This document shows, one piece after another, positions 33,416 through 44,602 of a DNA stretch of 64,000 bases (the stretch's first letter is position 1; each line of letters starts with the position of its first letter). The position numbers and the translations under genes are program-made. The notes below the pieces were generated by a model that saw only the letters and a program-made list of their open reading frames with translations, was not told the DNA's origin and ran no database searches. The stretch is from Mikania micrantha (Eukaryota; Streptophyta; Magnoliopsida; Asterales; Asteraceae), in assembly GCA_009363875.1 (NCBI GenBank), contig CM018694.1:25367415-25431414 (forward strand), given 5' to 3'.

Positions 33416-34670
33416 ATGGTGCACAAAATGAACCTGATGAACCTTGTGCAACCTCCATCAGCTTCAATTCCCATACAGATACATGATGACAACTTAGACA
33501 CAAATGATAACCCAGTTCAACCAGCTGCCCCCGAACCAAATGTTGACAACATTGTACCTGGACTTGAGGACTTGAATCTGAGCAACCTTGATCCACAGGT
33601 TGAAGTTCCTGATCATCATGTTCAAAGAATTAATCGTATTCATCATCATGAAAACATTATTGGAAGTCCACTTGATGGGCTTAAGACACAAAATCAGCTT
33701 TCTTCAGGAGGCCTTGCTGATATTCTTGACTTTGCTGACATGAACTATTGTGCCCACTCTTGCTTCCTCTCTCAAGTTGAACCGCGCACCGTCACTGAAG
33801 TATTGAGAGAAGAATCATGGGTCGATGCCATGCATTAAGAACTCCTACAATTCAAGAAATTAGGTGTTTGGCAACTTGTTGACAAACCGAAAGGTGCAAA
33901 GGTTATAGGCACTAGATGGGTTCTTCGTTGCAAAAGGGATGATCACGGGATCGTTGTGTGAAACAAAGCACTTCTGGTGGTGCAACAATTCAGACAGATT
34001 GAAGGACTTGATTATAATGAAGTGTTTGCACCGATTGCTCGTCTCGAAGTAATCCGTATCTTCTTGGCATACGCATCCTTCAAGAAATTTAAAGTGTATC
34101 AAATGGATGTCAAGAGTGCATTCCTACACGCTGTAATCAAAGAAACTGTGTATGTCAATCAACCTTCCGGGTTTGAGGATCCATTGCATCGTGACCAAGT
34201 CTACAAGCTAGACAAGGCTTTATATGGATTACATCAAGCTCCGTGAGCAGGTTACGATACACTGTCTACTCACCTTCTGAACAACGGGTTCAGAAGAGGT
34301 GTCATTGACTGCACATTGTTTATTCGAGAGAAAGATGGTGATTTACTCTTGGTGCAAGTCTAAGTGGACATCATTCGAGAAGGTGATGAAAGACAATTTT
34401 GAAATGAGTTTGATGGGGGAGATGAAATTTTTTCTTGGATTACAGGTGGATCAATTTGAGGCAGGGATCTTCATTCATCAGACCAAATACGTTGGTGACA
34501 TTCTGATCATGTTCAGTATGTCAGATACAAAACCTGCTGGTACCCCACTGGCTGTCAATCACAGGATTACACCAGATGAAAAGGGGGAGTTAATCGATGC
34601 CACTTTGTACCGAGGAATGATTGGGTCTCGCATGTATCTTACTGCCTCTCGGCCAGACATCGTGTTCGCC
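33416..34670 (+). pseudogene. Copia-2 reverse transcriptase (catalytic box lost)
   Basis: An acidic, N/Q-rich spacer is followed by the copia RT domain: LSQVEPRTVTEVL, WQLVDKPKGAKVIGTRWVL, YNEVFAPIARLEVIRIFL and MDVKSAFLHAVI. The catalytic YVDD is destroyed. At 34361 the Tyr codon has become TAA and one Asp codon of the pair is deleted, so the text reads stop-V-D-I. Further stops are near 33836, 33959 and 34244, and a frame change follows before MGEMKFFLGLQVDQ. Copia-1 kept its YVDD, so the two copies have decayed independently. Confidence 0.88.
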
Positions 34671-35320
34671 ACATGCTTGTATGCTCACTATCAGTCCAAA
34701 CCAAGAGTATCGCATCTGATTTCTTTGAAGAGGATTATGCGTTATCTGAAGGGTACTCCGGATCTTGGTTTATGGTACCCTAATGATGATAATTTTGAGC
34801 TTACTGCATACAGTGATTCAGACTATGGCGGATGCAAAAGAGATTTTAAGTCAACATTTACAGGATGTCAGTTCTTTTGAACCCGTTTAGTTACCTGGCA
34901 GTGCAAGAAGCAGACGTCGGTGTCTCCTTCAACATGTGAAACTGAATATATTGCTGCTGCTAGTTGCTGCTCACAAATTTTCTGGATACAGAAACAACTC
35001 AGGGACTATGGGTTACATTTTTCTAACACTCCTATCTATGTTGATAATACTGCTGCCATTGTTTTCACTAAAGATCCAGTCCAGCACTCGAAAACCAAAC
35101 ACATTGATATCAAATATCACTTCATACGTGATTGTTTTGAAAAGAAACTCATCGATGTTGTTAAAATACACACGACCATCAGAAAGCCGATCTTTATACA
35201 AAAGCTTTTGATAAACCCATATTTTTATATCTGTTATCGGCTAATGGTGTTTTCCAAAAGGATGAAGTCATTCCTTCTTCTTATTCAAACAAATGATCAT
35301 CGCTTTCATTAGTTAGTTTC
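34671..35320 (+). pseudogene. Copia-2 RNase H (broken)
   Basis: AYSDSDYGGCK has the first catalytic Asp; CETEYIAAASCC and DNTAAIVF mark the rest. There is an in-frame TGA after GCQFF (near 34878). The last expected segment, the ADLFTKPFD-like end, is shifted out of frame, so the terminal 30 residues are unrelated to the family. The body remains easily recognised. Confidence 0.85.
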
Positions 35321-36289
35321 TTTTACTTTTTTATGTTAGTATTTATGTTATTTTTTTGTCATTTATTAAAAAACTCAAAAAGATTTTCTGTTTAAGGTTT
35401 TTAGGGGGAGAAAAAGTAGTTTAATTAGAAAAACAAAAACAATTGAAAATTTTAAAAATCCAAAAACATTTAAAAAAATTTAAAAATCCAAAAACATTTG
35501 AAAAAGTGTAAAAATGAGAAAGTCATATTTGAGAAAGTGATGTGTTCATCTATAATGTCTTAAAAGAAAAAGTGAATGCATAAATTGAAAACACATGATA
35601 TTTGTGATTTGATGTACTGATAGGCCAACTTTACAAAATGTATAGACTATTGTTGATTACGTAGAAAGTCTGATTAGTCGGATCCATTTTAGAAAACCAA
35701 CTAAGTGATAAATAGTTTTTAACTCAAATCAGGCATACACCTGTTATCATAGGATCTAATGAGGTTTCCAATGATTCATGAATTCAAATCTGTACACGTG
35801 CCATACTACTTTGTAAAGACCTAGCTGAAGCCGTCCATTCAGATGAGAATGATTGAATCACAAGAAAATAAAAGAAAACCAAGCTAGTATTAAGTTTGGG
35901 AAAATACAAAAATAAAATACGTTTGATTCCATTGCCATATTACTTTGTAAATACGTAGATGCAGCCGTCCATTTGGATAGAACAAGTTGATCATGTCAAC
36001 ACAGTTCTGTATACGTGCCATATTGTTTGTAAAGACCTAGTTGAAGCCGTCCGTGAGAATGTGTTGATTTTGAGAAACAAAAGAAAAAGAAAATTACAAA
36101 ACAAAAATGTATTGGAACCTTATAGAATTTATGATAATTGGTATTAAGTTATGCAGAGATGAGTTACAAACTAGTTTTGATCTTTATTGATGAAATACAA
36201 TGGGTAACCCAGTCAGAAAATACGAGTGATCATTAACTTGTTTAGAAATGATGTATTGTTCTAAATTTAAAGTGGACAAGTATAGGGCT
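35321..36289 (+). other. Copia-2 region after pol: PPT-like tract and three repeats
   Basis: No gene. AGGGGGAGAAAAAG at 35403-35416 is a PPT-like tract in the same place as those of copia-1. Three diverged copies of a unit containing GCCATATTACTTTGTAAAG and GAAGCCGTCC lie at about 35797-35850, 35932-35982 and 36012-36061, spaced 135 and 80 bp apart. Their role is unknown. Confidence 0.65.
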
Positions 36290-37024
36290 CTTTCGACCGA
36301 ACCAGCTCCTTCTCCCACTTCTCATTCACTCGGTCTACTGTGTGCCCCTTTCGCCCGAAACACTCTCTCTCTCTTCTGTTCATCAATTTTTCTTTGATTA
36401 AACTGATTCTTTTGCTGAGATTTCATCTTGTGATTATGACAGGTACTTGTGGAACCAAGTTTATTCATTTTTGTCCATAGATTCGTCTTGAACAATTATT
36501 GGTTTAGGTTTCTAGGGCTTGCAACTGTCGCCACTCAATAAATGACCAAATCAAACTTAATATCACCTACTACCTTTACTAAAAACCTTAATCGGTCGTT
36601 TCTGAGTATATTGGTGGAGATTTTATGGACTGATGTGATTTTGGATATTTGGGATTTTAAACTTCTTAAGCCGACCGAATGAAGTTCTTTCGGACTTCAG
36701 GAGCCGACCAAACGAGTGCAGTGACTAAATGAATCCATCCGACCGAATGAGGCTCATTCGGCCACTAGCCTCATTCGCTGGTCATTCGGATGACCTGATT
36801 CTTTCGGTCAATGGTTCATCCGAATGAAGTCATTCGTCAGTCATTTGTTTGACTTGACCTATTCAGTTGACTCATTTGGCCGATGCTCATTCGGTCTCTA
36901 AAGTCTCATTCGTACACGTTTTACACTTGTGAGAATTTTATGATTTCAGTTAATTGTTTAACTGAATTGAACTAACATGTTTATTCTTTTGGTTTTCATT
37001 ATAGCTGATTATAAAGCGGTGACA
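36290..37024 (+). promoter_or_regulatory. Leader of copia-2 third ORF, with word array
   Basis: A CT-rich stretch at about 36365-36380 (CTCTCTCTCTCTTCTG) looks like a plant 5' leader. From about 36665 to 36915 there are some 15 CATTCGG, CCGAATGA and CATTCGTC words, the same family of words as in the copia-2 LTR. The region ends with a strong acceptor, TTTTCATTATAG, at about 37003, shortly before the third ORF. An internal or spliced subgenomic transcript for the third ORF is a reasonable inference, not shown. Confidence 0.5.
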
Positions 37025-40000
37025 AAGAACAACATCTGAGCCCATTTGGATCTTTCTACCAAGAATGCCAGACATTTTACTACGATCAACACATTTCTCA
37101 GGCGTTCTAGGATATTTCTTACTTTTTCTACTATCTATGATCCATATCAGTCACAACAGCGGGATTTCTGGAGATCCGCTGATATAGATTGTGAGGTTGA
37201 GCCACTGGTGATTAGGGGAAAGGTGCATGGACACAATATTATAGTTTCTGCTGAGCATGTCAGAAGGATATGTGGATTTCAGGATGCACCTGACCAACCC
37301 ATTCTACTTGATCGCTATCCTGTTCGTGGATGTTTTATGTGATGCAAGTACGATGGTGACCTGGGAGTTGGAGTCCTCAACAAGGCCTTTTTGTCTCCAC
37401 AGTTCAAGTATCTAGCACATATACTTTTTCACTACCTGGGCTCGAGGCGAGGGGGATTTGATGAGCTGCGGGAGACCATTCAGTGTGCATTTATTGCTTT
37501 GGTGCTGAATATACTGTTCAATTTTTCTGAGATGATGTTCACTCATCTGAAAGAGAATGTCGTGCTCAAGGGTGACAAGAAGTTTCTTATGTACCCTAGA
37601 TTTCTCCAGCAGATTTTTGATGCTCAGGTGCCTAATCTACCGAAGACTAGCACCTATATTATTCGGTTAGAGCACATGAACGACATCACTCTCAATAGTG
37701 TGCTATCTTATAGGGAAAGGAGAGGCAACCTCCTGTTTGTGCTTAATTTGGTCATCTCCAGAATCCTGACTACATTGCTCCTGGTGGTAGGAAGTGGAGA
37801 CATGACGATTCAGACTTAGATGTAGAGGACATTATAGTACCGGATGATGATAGATTTGATGGTGCAGGTGCTGGTGTTAGTGGTACTGGTGTCAGTGGTG
37901 GAGATGCTGATGCTGGTGCTGGTATGGGTGCTAGTGGAGCTGGTGGTGATACTTTTGGTGGTGCAGGTGATTCTGGTGTTAGTGTAGTTGTTTCTACTGT
38001 TGGTGCTGGTGATGTAGGTACTGGTGACGCGGGGGTTATTGTTTCTGGTGCTGGTAATGATGACTTTTATGTTGATTCCCTTCTGGAATTGGATTTCATG
38101 GCTGCCACTACTGCAACCGTCTCCACTCCACTAGAGATGGCTGGTACTACATCGCCTGAGGATGAGCAGATAGGTGGAGATGATGATGAGAATATGGAGG
38201 ATAGAGGTAATGATGATGATTATGATGACAGTGATTCAGAAGATACAGAGCGTGTCATAGTGACTACTTGTTAAAGATCTCATGTAGTCTATCTTGGGAC
38301 AACGACAAGTGGGCAGGCTACTATAGATCCATAGGAGATCAGGTATCCTTCATTTATCCCTGAGTTTGACCTTTCTCCTCCCCCACGTACTTCCAGTGCT
38401 ACATCGGCTGTTGCTACTGCTGTTAGTCAGTCCACATCTCCCCCCCCCCCCGACCAAGAGAAGAAGGACTCGTTTTGTTCTACAGAGGCGGTCAGAACTG
38501 TCTTCTGTTGCAGAAACCACTGTTACTCCAGCTGCAACAGTTGCAGTTTCTTCACTGACTAGGTCATGGGCTATTCCTACATGTGCTACTTCTGCCCCTC
38601 TGACCTCCTCTGTTGTTTATGCTGCTATTTTAACTGCTGCTTCTTCTGGTCCTTCCATTACACTAGCTGATTCATATACTCCAACTGTTTCACTTGCTGA
38701 ACAGCTCAGCACAAAGAACAGTTTACTTCTTAGAATGATGGAGAGGAACCACAAGCAAGAGGGAGCCATTGCTCAACTCACACAAAGGGTCAGCAAGCAA
38801 GATGCTTTATTATTACAGGCAGCTGACCAGCGTGCAGATTAGAGGGCTAGGTCTGCTCAGCTGGAGGAGCAACTACATAAGTATATTGATGAGCACAACG
38901 AGTTGGCACTGACTGCCTCTGGTTTTAGTGAGAGAATCTTATTCTTGAGGCCGAAAACTCGTGCTTAGCTGAGCAAGTGGAAAGCCTTAAGGATGCTGCT
39001 CCTCAGATTGAGGGTACTGAAGCTGCCTCCGATGGTTCAGATGGTGAAGAAGAAGAAGACAAAGAAGAAGAAGATGAGTCTGGTGAGGAGAAAGTTGATT
39101 ATAATGATACGGAAAAAGACGATGATTCTGGTGATGATGCCGACAGTGCTGGTAGTGGTTCTTCTAGTTCTGACAATGCAGAAGAGACAAATCCAGCTCC
39201 TGAAGTCAGAACCAAGACAAAGCACGATAAAGGTGCCAAGCCTCCTCCTCCTCAGATTGAAGATCCTAAAGCTACTGAGGAAGTTCGAGCTGTGCCTTTG
39301 AGACGTCATTTGGATGAGAGTTGACTACGATCTTGGACGCTCAAGGCATCATATAGCACTCAGTTAGCTATGATAAGGAGGAAGGAGAGATCATTCATTG
39401 CTTGTCTAAGGAGTAAATTGCTGAACTTTTCTGGTTGAATCCTGATGAGGTTGTTATTGATGACACCTCCGCTCCTTTTTCTGATATTCCTTCACTGGAA
39501 GCTTTTGACGACATCATACAGCACTCGTTTAGCTATGAGGATGATCTACCGACATTTACTGACCTTTTTGGACAACACACTGAAGAGGAGCTAAGCAGAA
39601 AGGTTGAAGAAAAGGTCAGTGGTAGTGAGTCTTCAGCAGAAGACATTCAGCAAAGAAAGGAAGAATGGAAAGCATACCGGGAGATTCTGAAGAAGGAAAG
39701 CATTGCGAAGATGCCAGCTACACACACCAAAGTTTATAGGACCAAAGGCTACAAGGCTGGAGGTCAAATACTTAGCTGGGCATACTTCCATGATCTGCAA
39801 TGCTATGCTTTCAAAAGAGAATGAGGAATTCAGTATTTCAAGCATTCCCATGACTTCAAGACATTGCCAGGCTTTGAATTTAATCATCTAGCACATTTGA
39901 AGATGCTCTACAGTTCAGATTCAGGGATGTCAGCTTGGTTCTCTCGATAGATTCAGTTTGAGTATTGGAAGAGGTGGATAAATTTCAAGCCTCAGCAACT

Positions 40001-40062
40001 GGAGAGGTATTATTTACTAGAGATCAACGCAAACACCCACAGACACAAAGTCATCCTGAAGT
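37025..40062 (+). pseudogene. Copia-2 third ORF (env-position protein of unknown function)
   Basis: Pieces in order: an N-terminal globular domain (37046-37819; NARHFTTINTFLRR, FWRSADIDCEVEPL, SPQFKYLAHILFHYLG, KKFLMYPRFLQQIF); a Gly/Ala/Asp-rich low-complexity stretch (37820-38275); a Ser/Thr-rich part with a basic KRRRTR cluster after a 12-C run (38440-38451); a coiled coil (about 38700-38960); a very acidic E/D/S segment (38977-39320); and a C-terminal part including EEWKAYREILKKES. At least six stops and several frame changes break it. The family accompanies plant Sireviruses and its role is unknown; no signal peptide or clear membrane helix is visible here. The 3' end fades near 40062 where gypsy M integrase starts on the other strand. 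Confidence 0.7.
38440..38451 (+). repeat. Homopolymer of 12 C in the third ORF
   Basis: The reading frame before the tract (SATSAVATAVSQ) and after it (KRRRTRFVLQRR) differ, so a length change in this run explains the frameshift. It could be biological slippage or a sequencing error. Confidence 0.75.
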
Positions 40063-41068
40063 CTCCCACATGGAATTCGATCGGCCTCCTTCGTTTATCA
40101 GCATAGGTTTTCTGACGGTCTTGTGTTGCCTTTAAATGAGCCCGTATTTGGTCGATTCGTTCATTTGTCACCTTTACTACCTTTTTGCTGGCAAGTTCTC
40201 TTAGTCCGATTTCTCCCCAACACACAGGAGTTCCACATTTTCTCCCATACAAAGCCTCAAAAGGAGACATTCCAAGACCGGAACGATACTGTTATTGTAA
40301 GAAAACTCCGCCATCGGTAAGTAATCATCCCAACTCCCCCCAAAGTCAATTATACATGCACGTAACATGTCCTCAAGCATTTGAACGGTGATACGTTGTG
40401 CTCCACTATAGTTCTGTACCCAATTCCTCTTGAAAATTCTTTCAAAAATGAGAAGTGAACCGAGTATCACGATCAGACACAATAGTAACCGGTACTCCTT
40501 GTCGAGACACCACCTCCTTTACATAAATTTCATCCATCTTATTGGAAGAATACGTCTCCTTGATCGGTATAAAGAGAGCATTATTTGATAACCGATCGAC
40601 GACAACCCATTTCGTATACCCTTCCTAGTCTTAGGAAGCAACGTGATTAGGTCCATTATAATATGTTCCCACTTCCCCATCGGAATCTCCAAAAGCTGTA
40701 ATTTGCCACACGACCTTTTTATACTCCGTCTTAACATGAGCACAAGTCAATCATTTTTCGACATAGTTGACAACGTCTCGTTTCGTTCTCGACCACCAAT
40801 AGTTACCCGCAAGTCACAATACATCTTCGTGCCTCCCGCGAGTAAATCGAATACCTCAAGTTATGAGATTCTTCCAATATAGTCATCTTTAAAGGACAAG
40901 TGGGTGGTATCCACACCCGACCCCATCTTGTATTTAAATCTTGACTATCCTCCTCCAATTAATGAGCTAACCCCTTGATTCTATCACGTTTCCAATTCTC
41001 CTCTTTTAACGCCTCTGTTTGATCTGCTTTAATTTGATTCACCAAATCTACGTCACCATAGTGTTTGA
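40063..41068 (-). pseudogene. Gypsy M integrase core (broken)
   Basis: Read right to left. The linker and zinc region are degraded (ILEESHNLRYSIY near 40860). Then come IPMGKWEHIIMDLITLLPK with the first catalytic Asp, IIDFGGSWDDYLPMAEFSYNNS, MSPFEALYGRKC and YADKRRRPIEFHVGD near 40080. Several stops and frameshifts separate the pieces. The left edge is the junction with copia-2 and the right edge the junction with LTR C at 41069. The protein tail continues at 14612-14420 on the other side of copia-2. About 100 residues between the two are missing. Confidence 0.8.
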
Positions 41069-42124
41069 TGTAACATCAGTGCCGGAACCATCACCAGAAC
41101 AGTGATCTTAAACCGTGACATGAGCAGTAAACAGGTACAAACTACAAACATTTTATTTCAGTTCATTATTCATATCATTGCTATTATCATTTTCTGTTAT
41201 CAAAGAACAAGTTCAAAAACATTTAACAGAAACAAAGTTCATAACTAGGATTCTTGAGTCAGATAATCATCTAGCAACACAAAACCATCATGGGATTACT
41301 TGTTAGGAGTTATTATGTATAAACGTATGTGAGGCTCTATAGAACAAAACACACGGATGTTGTTATGTGAATGCTAAATTGAAGGTTTATTCGTATGGGT
41401 GATGATCTGTACGAGTAAATCTGACAGTTTAATGTTCTGAATAATATTCGATAATTAGAAAAAAAGATTGAAAAGTATAGTTATTGTCGTGTTCGTACGG
41501 GTGACGATTCGAACGAATACGCGCGACGACCGTACGATTCGATTTAAACAGTAAATTAATATTTAAAAATTTTAAATAATAAAAGATATTAGTTAATTTA
41601 TTAGGAATCACAACCTAAATTAATTTTATAAATCCTATTTTATAACCGCGTCATTTTGTCGCGAAAACACGAGAAAACGACGTGTTACGCGAAACCGAAT
41701 GAGATCGAACTACCCGGTATGTTTTAAACATTAATGGGGCATTTAATTTCCCCATCCACCACCATCAACCATCCCCACCCTCACCATTTTCGTTTTCCTC
41801 TTTCTGTCTCTAAAAGAACAAGGTTCCACCTACTCTCTAGGAGATCTCTCTCGAATCTGCATCAATTTAAGCCTATTTGGTGTCAAAACATTCCCCTCGT
41901 GGTGTAGATCAAGGAAGAACAAAGAAATCAAGCTTTCATTCGTGAAATTTGAGGTAAATCACCATTTCATTTGCGGTTTTAGGGTGTATCACGAACCCTT
42001 TAGGTTTGTTGAGGTTTAACCGGCCTAACCACTCACAAACACTTAGATGAACTAATGTAATTGATTAGGAAGTTGTAGGACTGATTTGTAACAGATCTGG
42101 ATCGAAAAAGGAAGAAGATATTGC

Positions 42125-42430
42125 AGGTTCGCGAACCAAATGTGATCAGATGAACCTGTTGCAGGTTCGCCGAACCTTTCTATTGGGAAACGAACCGGTA
42201 CCCTGCCAGCCGAACCTGTCGACTCTGACCAAAGCCAGAGCCGAACTTGTTACTCCTGACTCACGAACCTACACATGGCCTAACCTTTGATCAACGAACC
42301 TTTCCTTAGACGAACCTTCCAAGTCAGACGAACCATGCTGCCACGAACCTAGAATGGACGAACCTTTGATTGACTGAACCCTAAAGGTTCGCCGAACCTG
42401 CTCTGAAAGTCAATAGGTTCGCTGCTTCTA
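42125..42430 (+). repeat. CGAACC word array, LTR C (5' copy)
   Basis: About a dozen CGAACC words, plus GAACCT variants, in 300 bp. It opens with inverted GCAGGTTCGCG and closes with inverted ATAGGTTCGCTG. It starts 170 bp after the predicted donor. Confidence 0.8.
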
Positions 42431-43446
42431 TGGTGTTAGAACCTAAAGTGTTAGTAAGTTTGGGAAATTCAGTACCTAGGACTGTTGATTTTAGTTATAA
42501 GAACAAGGAAAGGAATATAAGAGTACTCAAAGTTTAGAACAAACTAAGAACATGCATTAGTGGATGCTAGATACTTAAGGTGTTAGTGTTAATTTTAACA
42601 TTTACATCTAACACTTAGAAATCTCATATGAATGTATATAACTAAATTGGGTTGCTCAATTGTGCACTCTAAGCTAAGTTATATACACGGACGAACAAAG
42701 GACCATGGGAAACAAAGAACCATCAAAGGACTTGGAATGGACCTAAATTGGGTTAACTCAAGTTCTAACATGTTTAACTTGTATTTTTCATAAAAATAGC
42801 TTATGTCTTTAATAAAAATTGCATGAACAAATAGCTAAATGTTATAAATGTCATTGGTTTCTCTTAAAGTTTGTTTATTATAATTGATTGGGATTTGGTT
42901 GTAAAATAGACAATATTATTGTCTGGATTTGAACAGAAAACAAAGGAAACTCTGCCCAAATTTTGTAAAATTTTGAAAGTAAGTTATTATAATTAAACAT
43001 GGGATTTGGGGTTATAAATGGGTATTCAAGTTAGATTAGAAGAGTAAGATCTTAGAATCACACTAGTAACATAGGACACTTAGTTACACACACACCGAGA
43101 CCAAGCCGTAGTCACGACGACTAATACGCTTACTCATAGGATTCGAATTTCTTTAAAACAACTCAGGAACTGAAGATACATAGTCTACAAACAAGAGCGC
43201 ACATTTTTTGATAGAACTTTACATAGCAACACAGGTGAGTTTATTGCCCTTTTTCTAACATTTTTGTTTTAAAACGCAGGGCTGAGAAGCATGCGTAAAA
43301 TTTTTTATTTAAATTGTTTACTTAAATGCTTTTATTTAACATATGTTTTACATGTAAATTGTTAACCTAGAATCATGTCTAGGTGAATTTTATGCAGGTT
43401 TTTACTAAATTCATCTACTTATAACTTAAGTGGATAATTGGGTTAA

Positions 43447-43830
43447 ACTAAACATTTCAACGAATCAAACAAAACATTTTTGACAAATCAAGTGTGTGAG
43501 TTCAAAGAATCAAACGAAACGTTTTGACAATTCAAGTGGCTGATTTCAACGAATCAAACCAAACATTTTGACAGTTCAAGTGGGTGATTTCAACGAATCA
43601 AACAAAACATTTTGACAAATCAAGTGAGTGAGTTCAACGAATCAAACGAAACATTTCGACAAAACAAGTTTGGAGGTTCAACGAATCAAATGAAACAATC
43701 TTTGCAAAGTTAATATTCGATGTTCAACAAATCAAGTGTTTGATGAACAACGAACCAAGAGTACATTTGATCAACGAATTTAGTATTCCATGATAAACGA
43801 ATCAAGTACATCTTGTAACAAAATCAGACG
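43447..43830 (+). repeat. 42-bp tandem array in LTR C
   Basis: Units read roughly TTCAACGAATCAAACAAAAC followed by ATTTTGACAAATCAAGTG and GAGTGAG. There are about six good copies followed by decayed ones (CGAATCAAGT words to about 43920). The 3' LTR has only two or three copies (about 52285-52400). Confidence 0.8.
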
Positions 43831-44249
43831 AATCAATAAATAATTTTCTGGGGAAAGTATGGGAAATATCAAAGATAACATATGCCAACGAATTAAAACG
43901 AATCAAGTACGAAACACGAAATCCTACATTTAAAGAAGTCCTAGCTAGACCGTTTGAATTGTAGGTCATATGTTTGATGATATTTACAGAACCCCCTAAC
44001 TACTAAGTACCTTGATTGACAGACTAGTCTACTCGATTTTAACCAAGGCCCAATCATTAGGACTTAGATTTTATTAAATGTTTACTTATTTATTTAATTA
44101 AGCATTTATTTACTGTTTCTACAATTATTGTGGTTGATCATTATTGTGATGAACTTAAGAAATCAACATAGATTCCAAATTGTTGTATTTACAGGAACAA
44201 AGAACTGAAGAATCATTGGTTTATTGGTAGGGGTAAAATGCTTAATTGT

Positions 44250-44377
44250 CATTAACATCAATGTCCTATGTGGATTAGTATGTGGTGGGACGACGTCTGG
44301 GTGGGTTTGTAGGCTTGACTCAGAGGTATGCCCTATACATAAGCATACCGATCTGGATGATACATGTGATGTTAATG
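44250..44377 (+). ncRNA. Candidate structured RNA cassette, LTR C copy a
   Basis: P1 is CATTAACATCA (44250-44260) with TGATGTTAATG (44367-44377), eleven Watson-Crick pairs. P2 is GTATG (44278-44282) with CATAC (44344-44348). P3 is TCTGGGT (44296-44302) with ACTCAGA (44318-44324), one G-U. The core strands are GTGGTGGGACG and ATGCCCTATACATA. None of the stem sequences matches those in gypsy A. Confidence 0.6.
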
Positions 44378-44474
44378 AGATTAAGGTTGTTACCCGAGGG
44401 TTTAACAAAGGTTTTGAGTGTACATTTGAAATATTGTGAAGGGAAGTGTGTGTTAGGTAAAAATGCTTAATTAT

Positions 44475-44602
44475 CATTAACAACAGTGTCATATGCATAT
44501 TAGTATGTGGTGGGACGGCGTCTGGGCGGGTTTGTAGACTCGACTCAGGGGTATGCCCTATATATAAGCATACGGATGTGGATATTACATGTGGTGTTAA
44601 TG
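44475..44602 (+). ncRNA. Candidate structured RNA cassette, LTR C copy b
   Basis: P1 is CATTAACA (44475-44482) with TGTTAATG (44595-44602). P2 is GTATG with CATAC. P3 is shorter (CTGGG with CTCAG, one G-U). The core is GTGGTGGGACGG and ATGCCCTATATATA. It lies about 100 bp upstream of the predicted acceptor. Confidence 0.55.

Larger units (their letters stand above)
14613..40062 (+). mobile_element. Copia-2: Sirevirus-type element, split by gypsy A
   Basis: Order: 5' LTR, PBS, leader with word array, gag (two CCHC knuckles and coiled coil), protease, [gypsy A insertion], integrase, RT, RNase H, PPT-like tract, leader with word array, third ORF. The 3' end runs into minus-strand gypsy M integrase near 40062 without a 3' LTR, so the 3' part is deleted. 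The left end TGTTAGTG at 14613 is preceded by ATAAT; no second copy can be checked. Excluding gypsy A the remnant is about 12.2 kb, a usual size for Sireviruses with a third ORF. Confidence 0.8.

Noticed and set aside
37025..40062. Host nuclear gene (acidic coiled-coil protein)
   Set aside because: Its place after copia RNase H, the matching N-terminal fragment after copia-1 pol, and the lack of introns fit the Sirevirus third ORF better.
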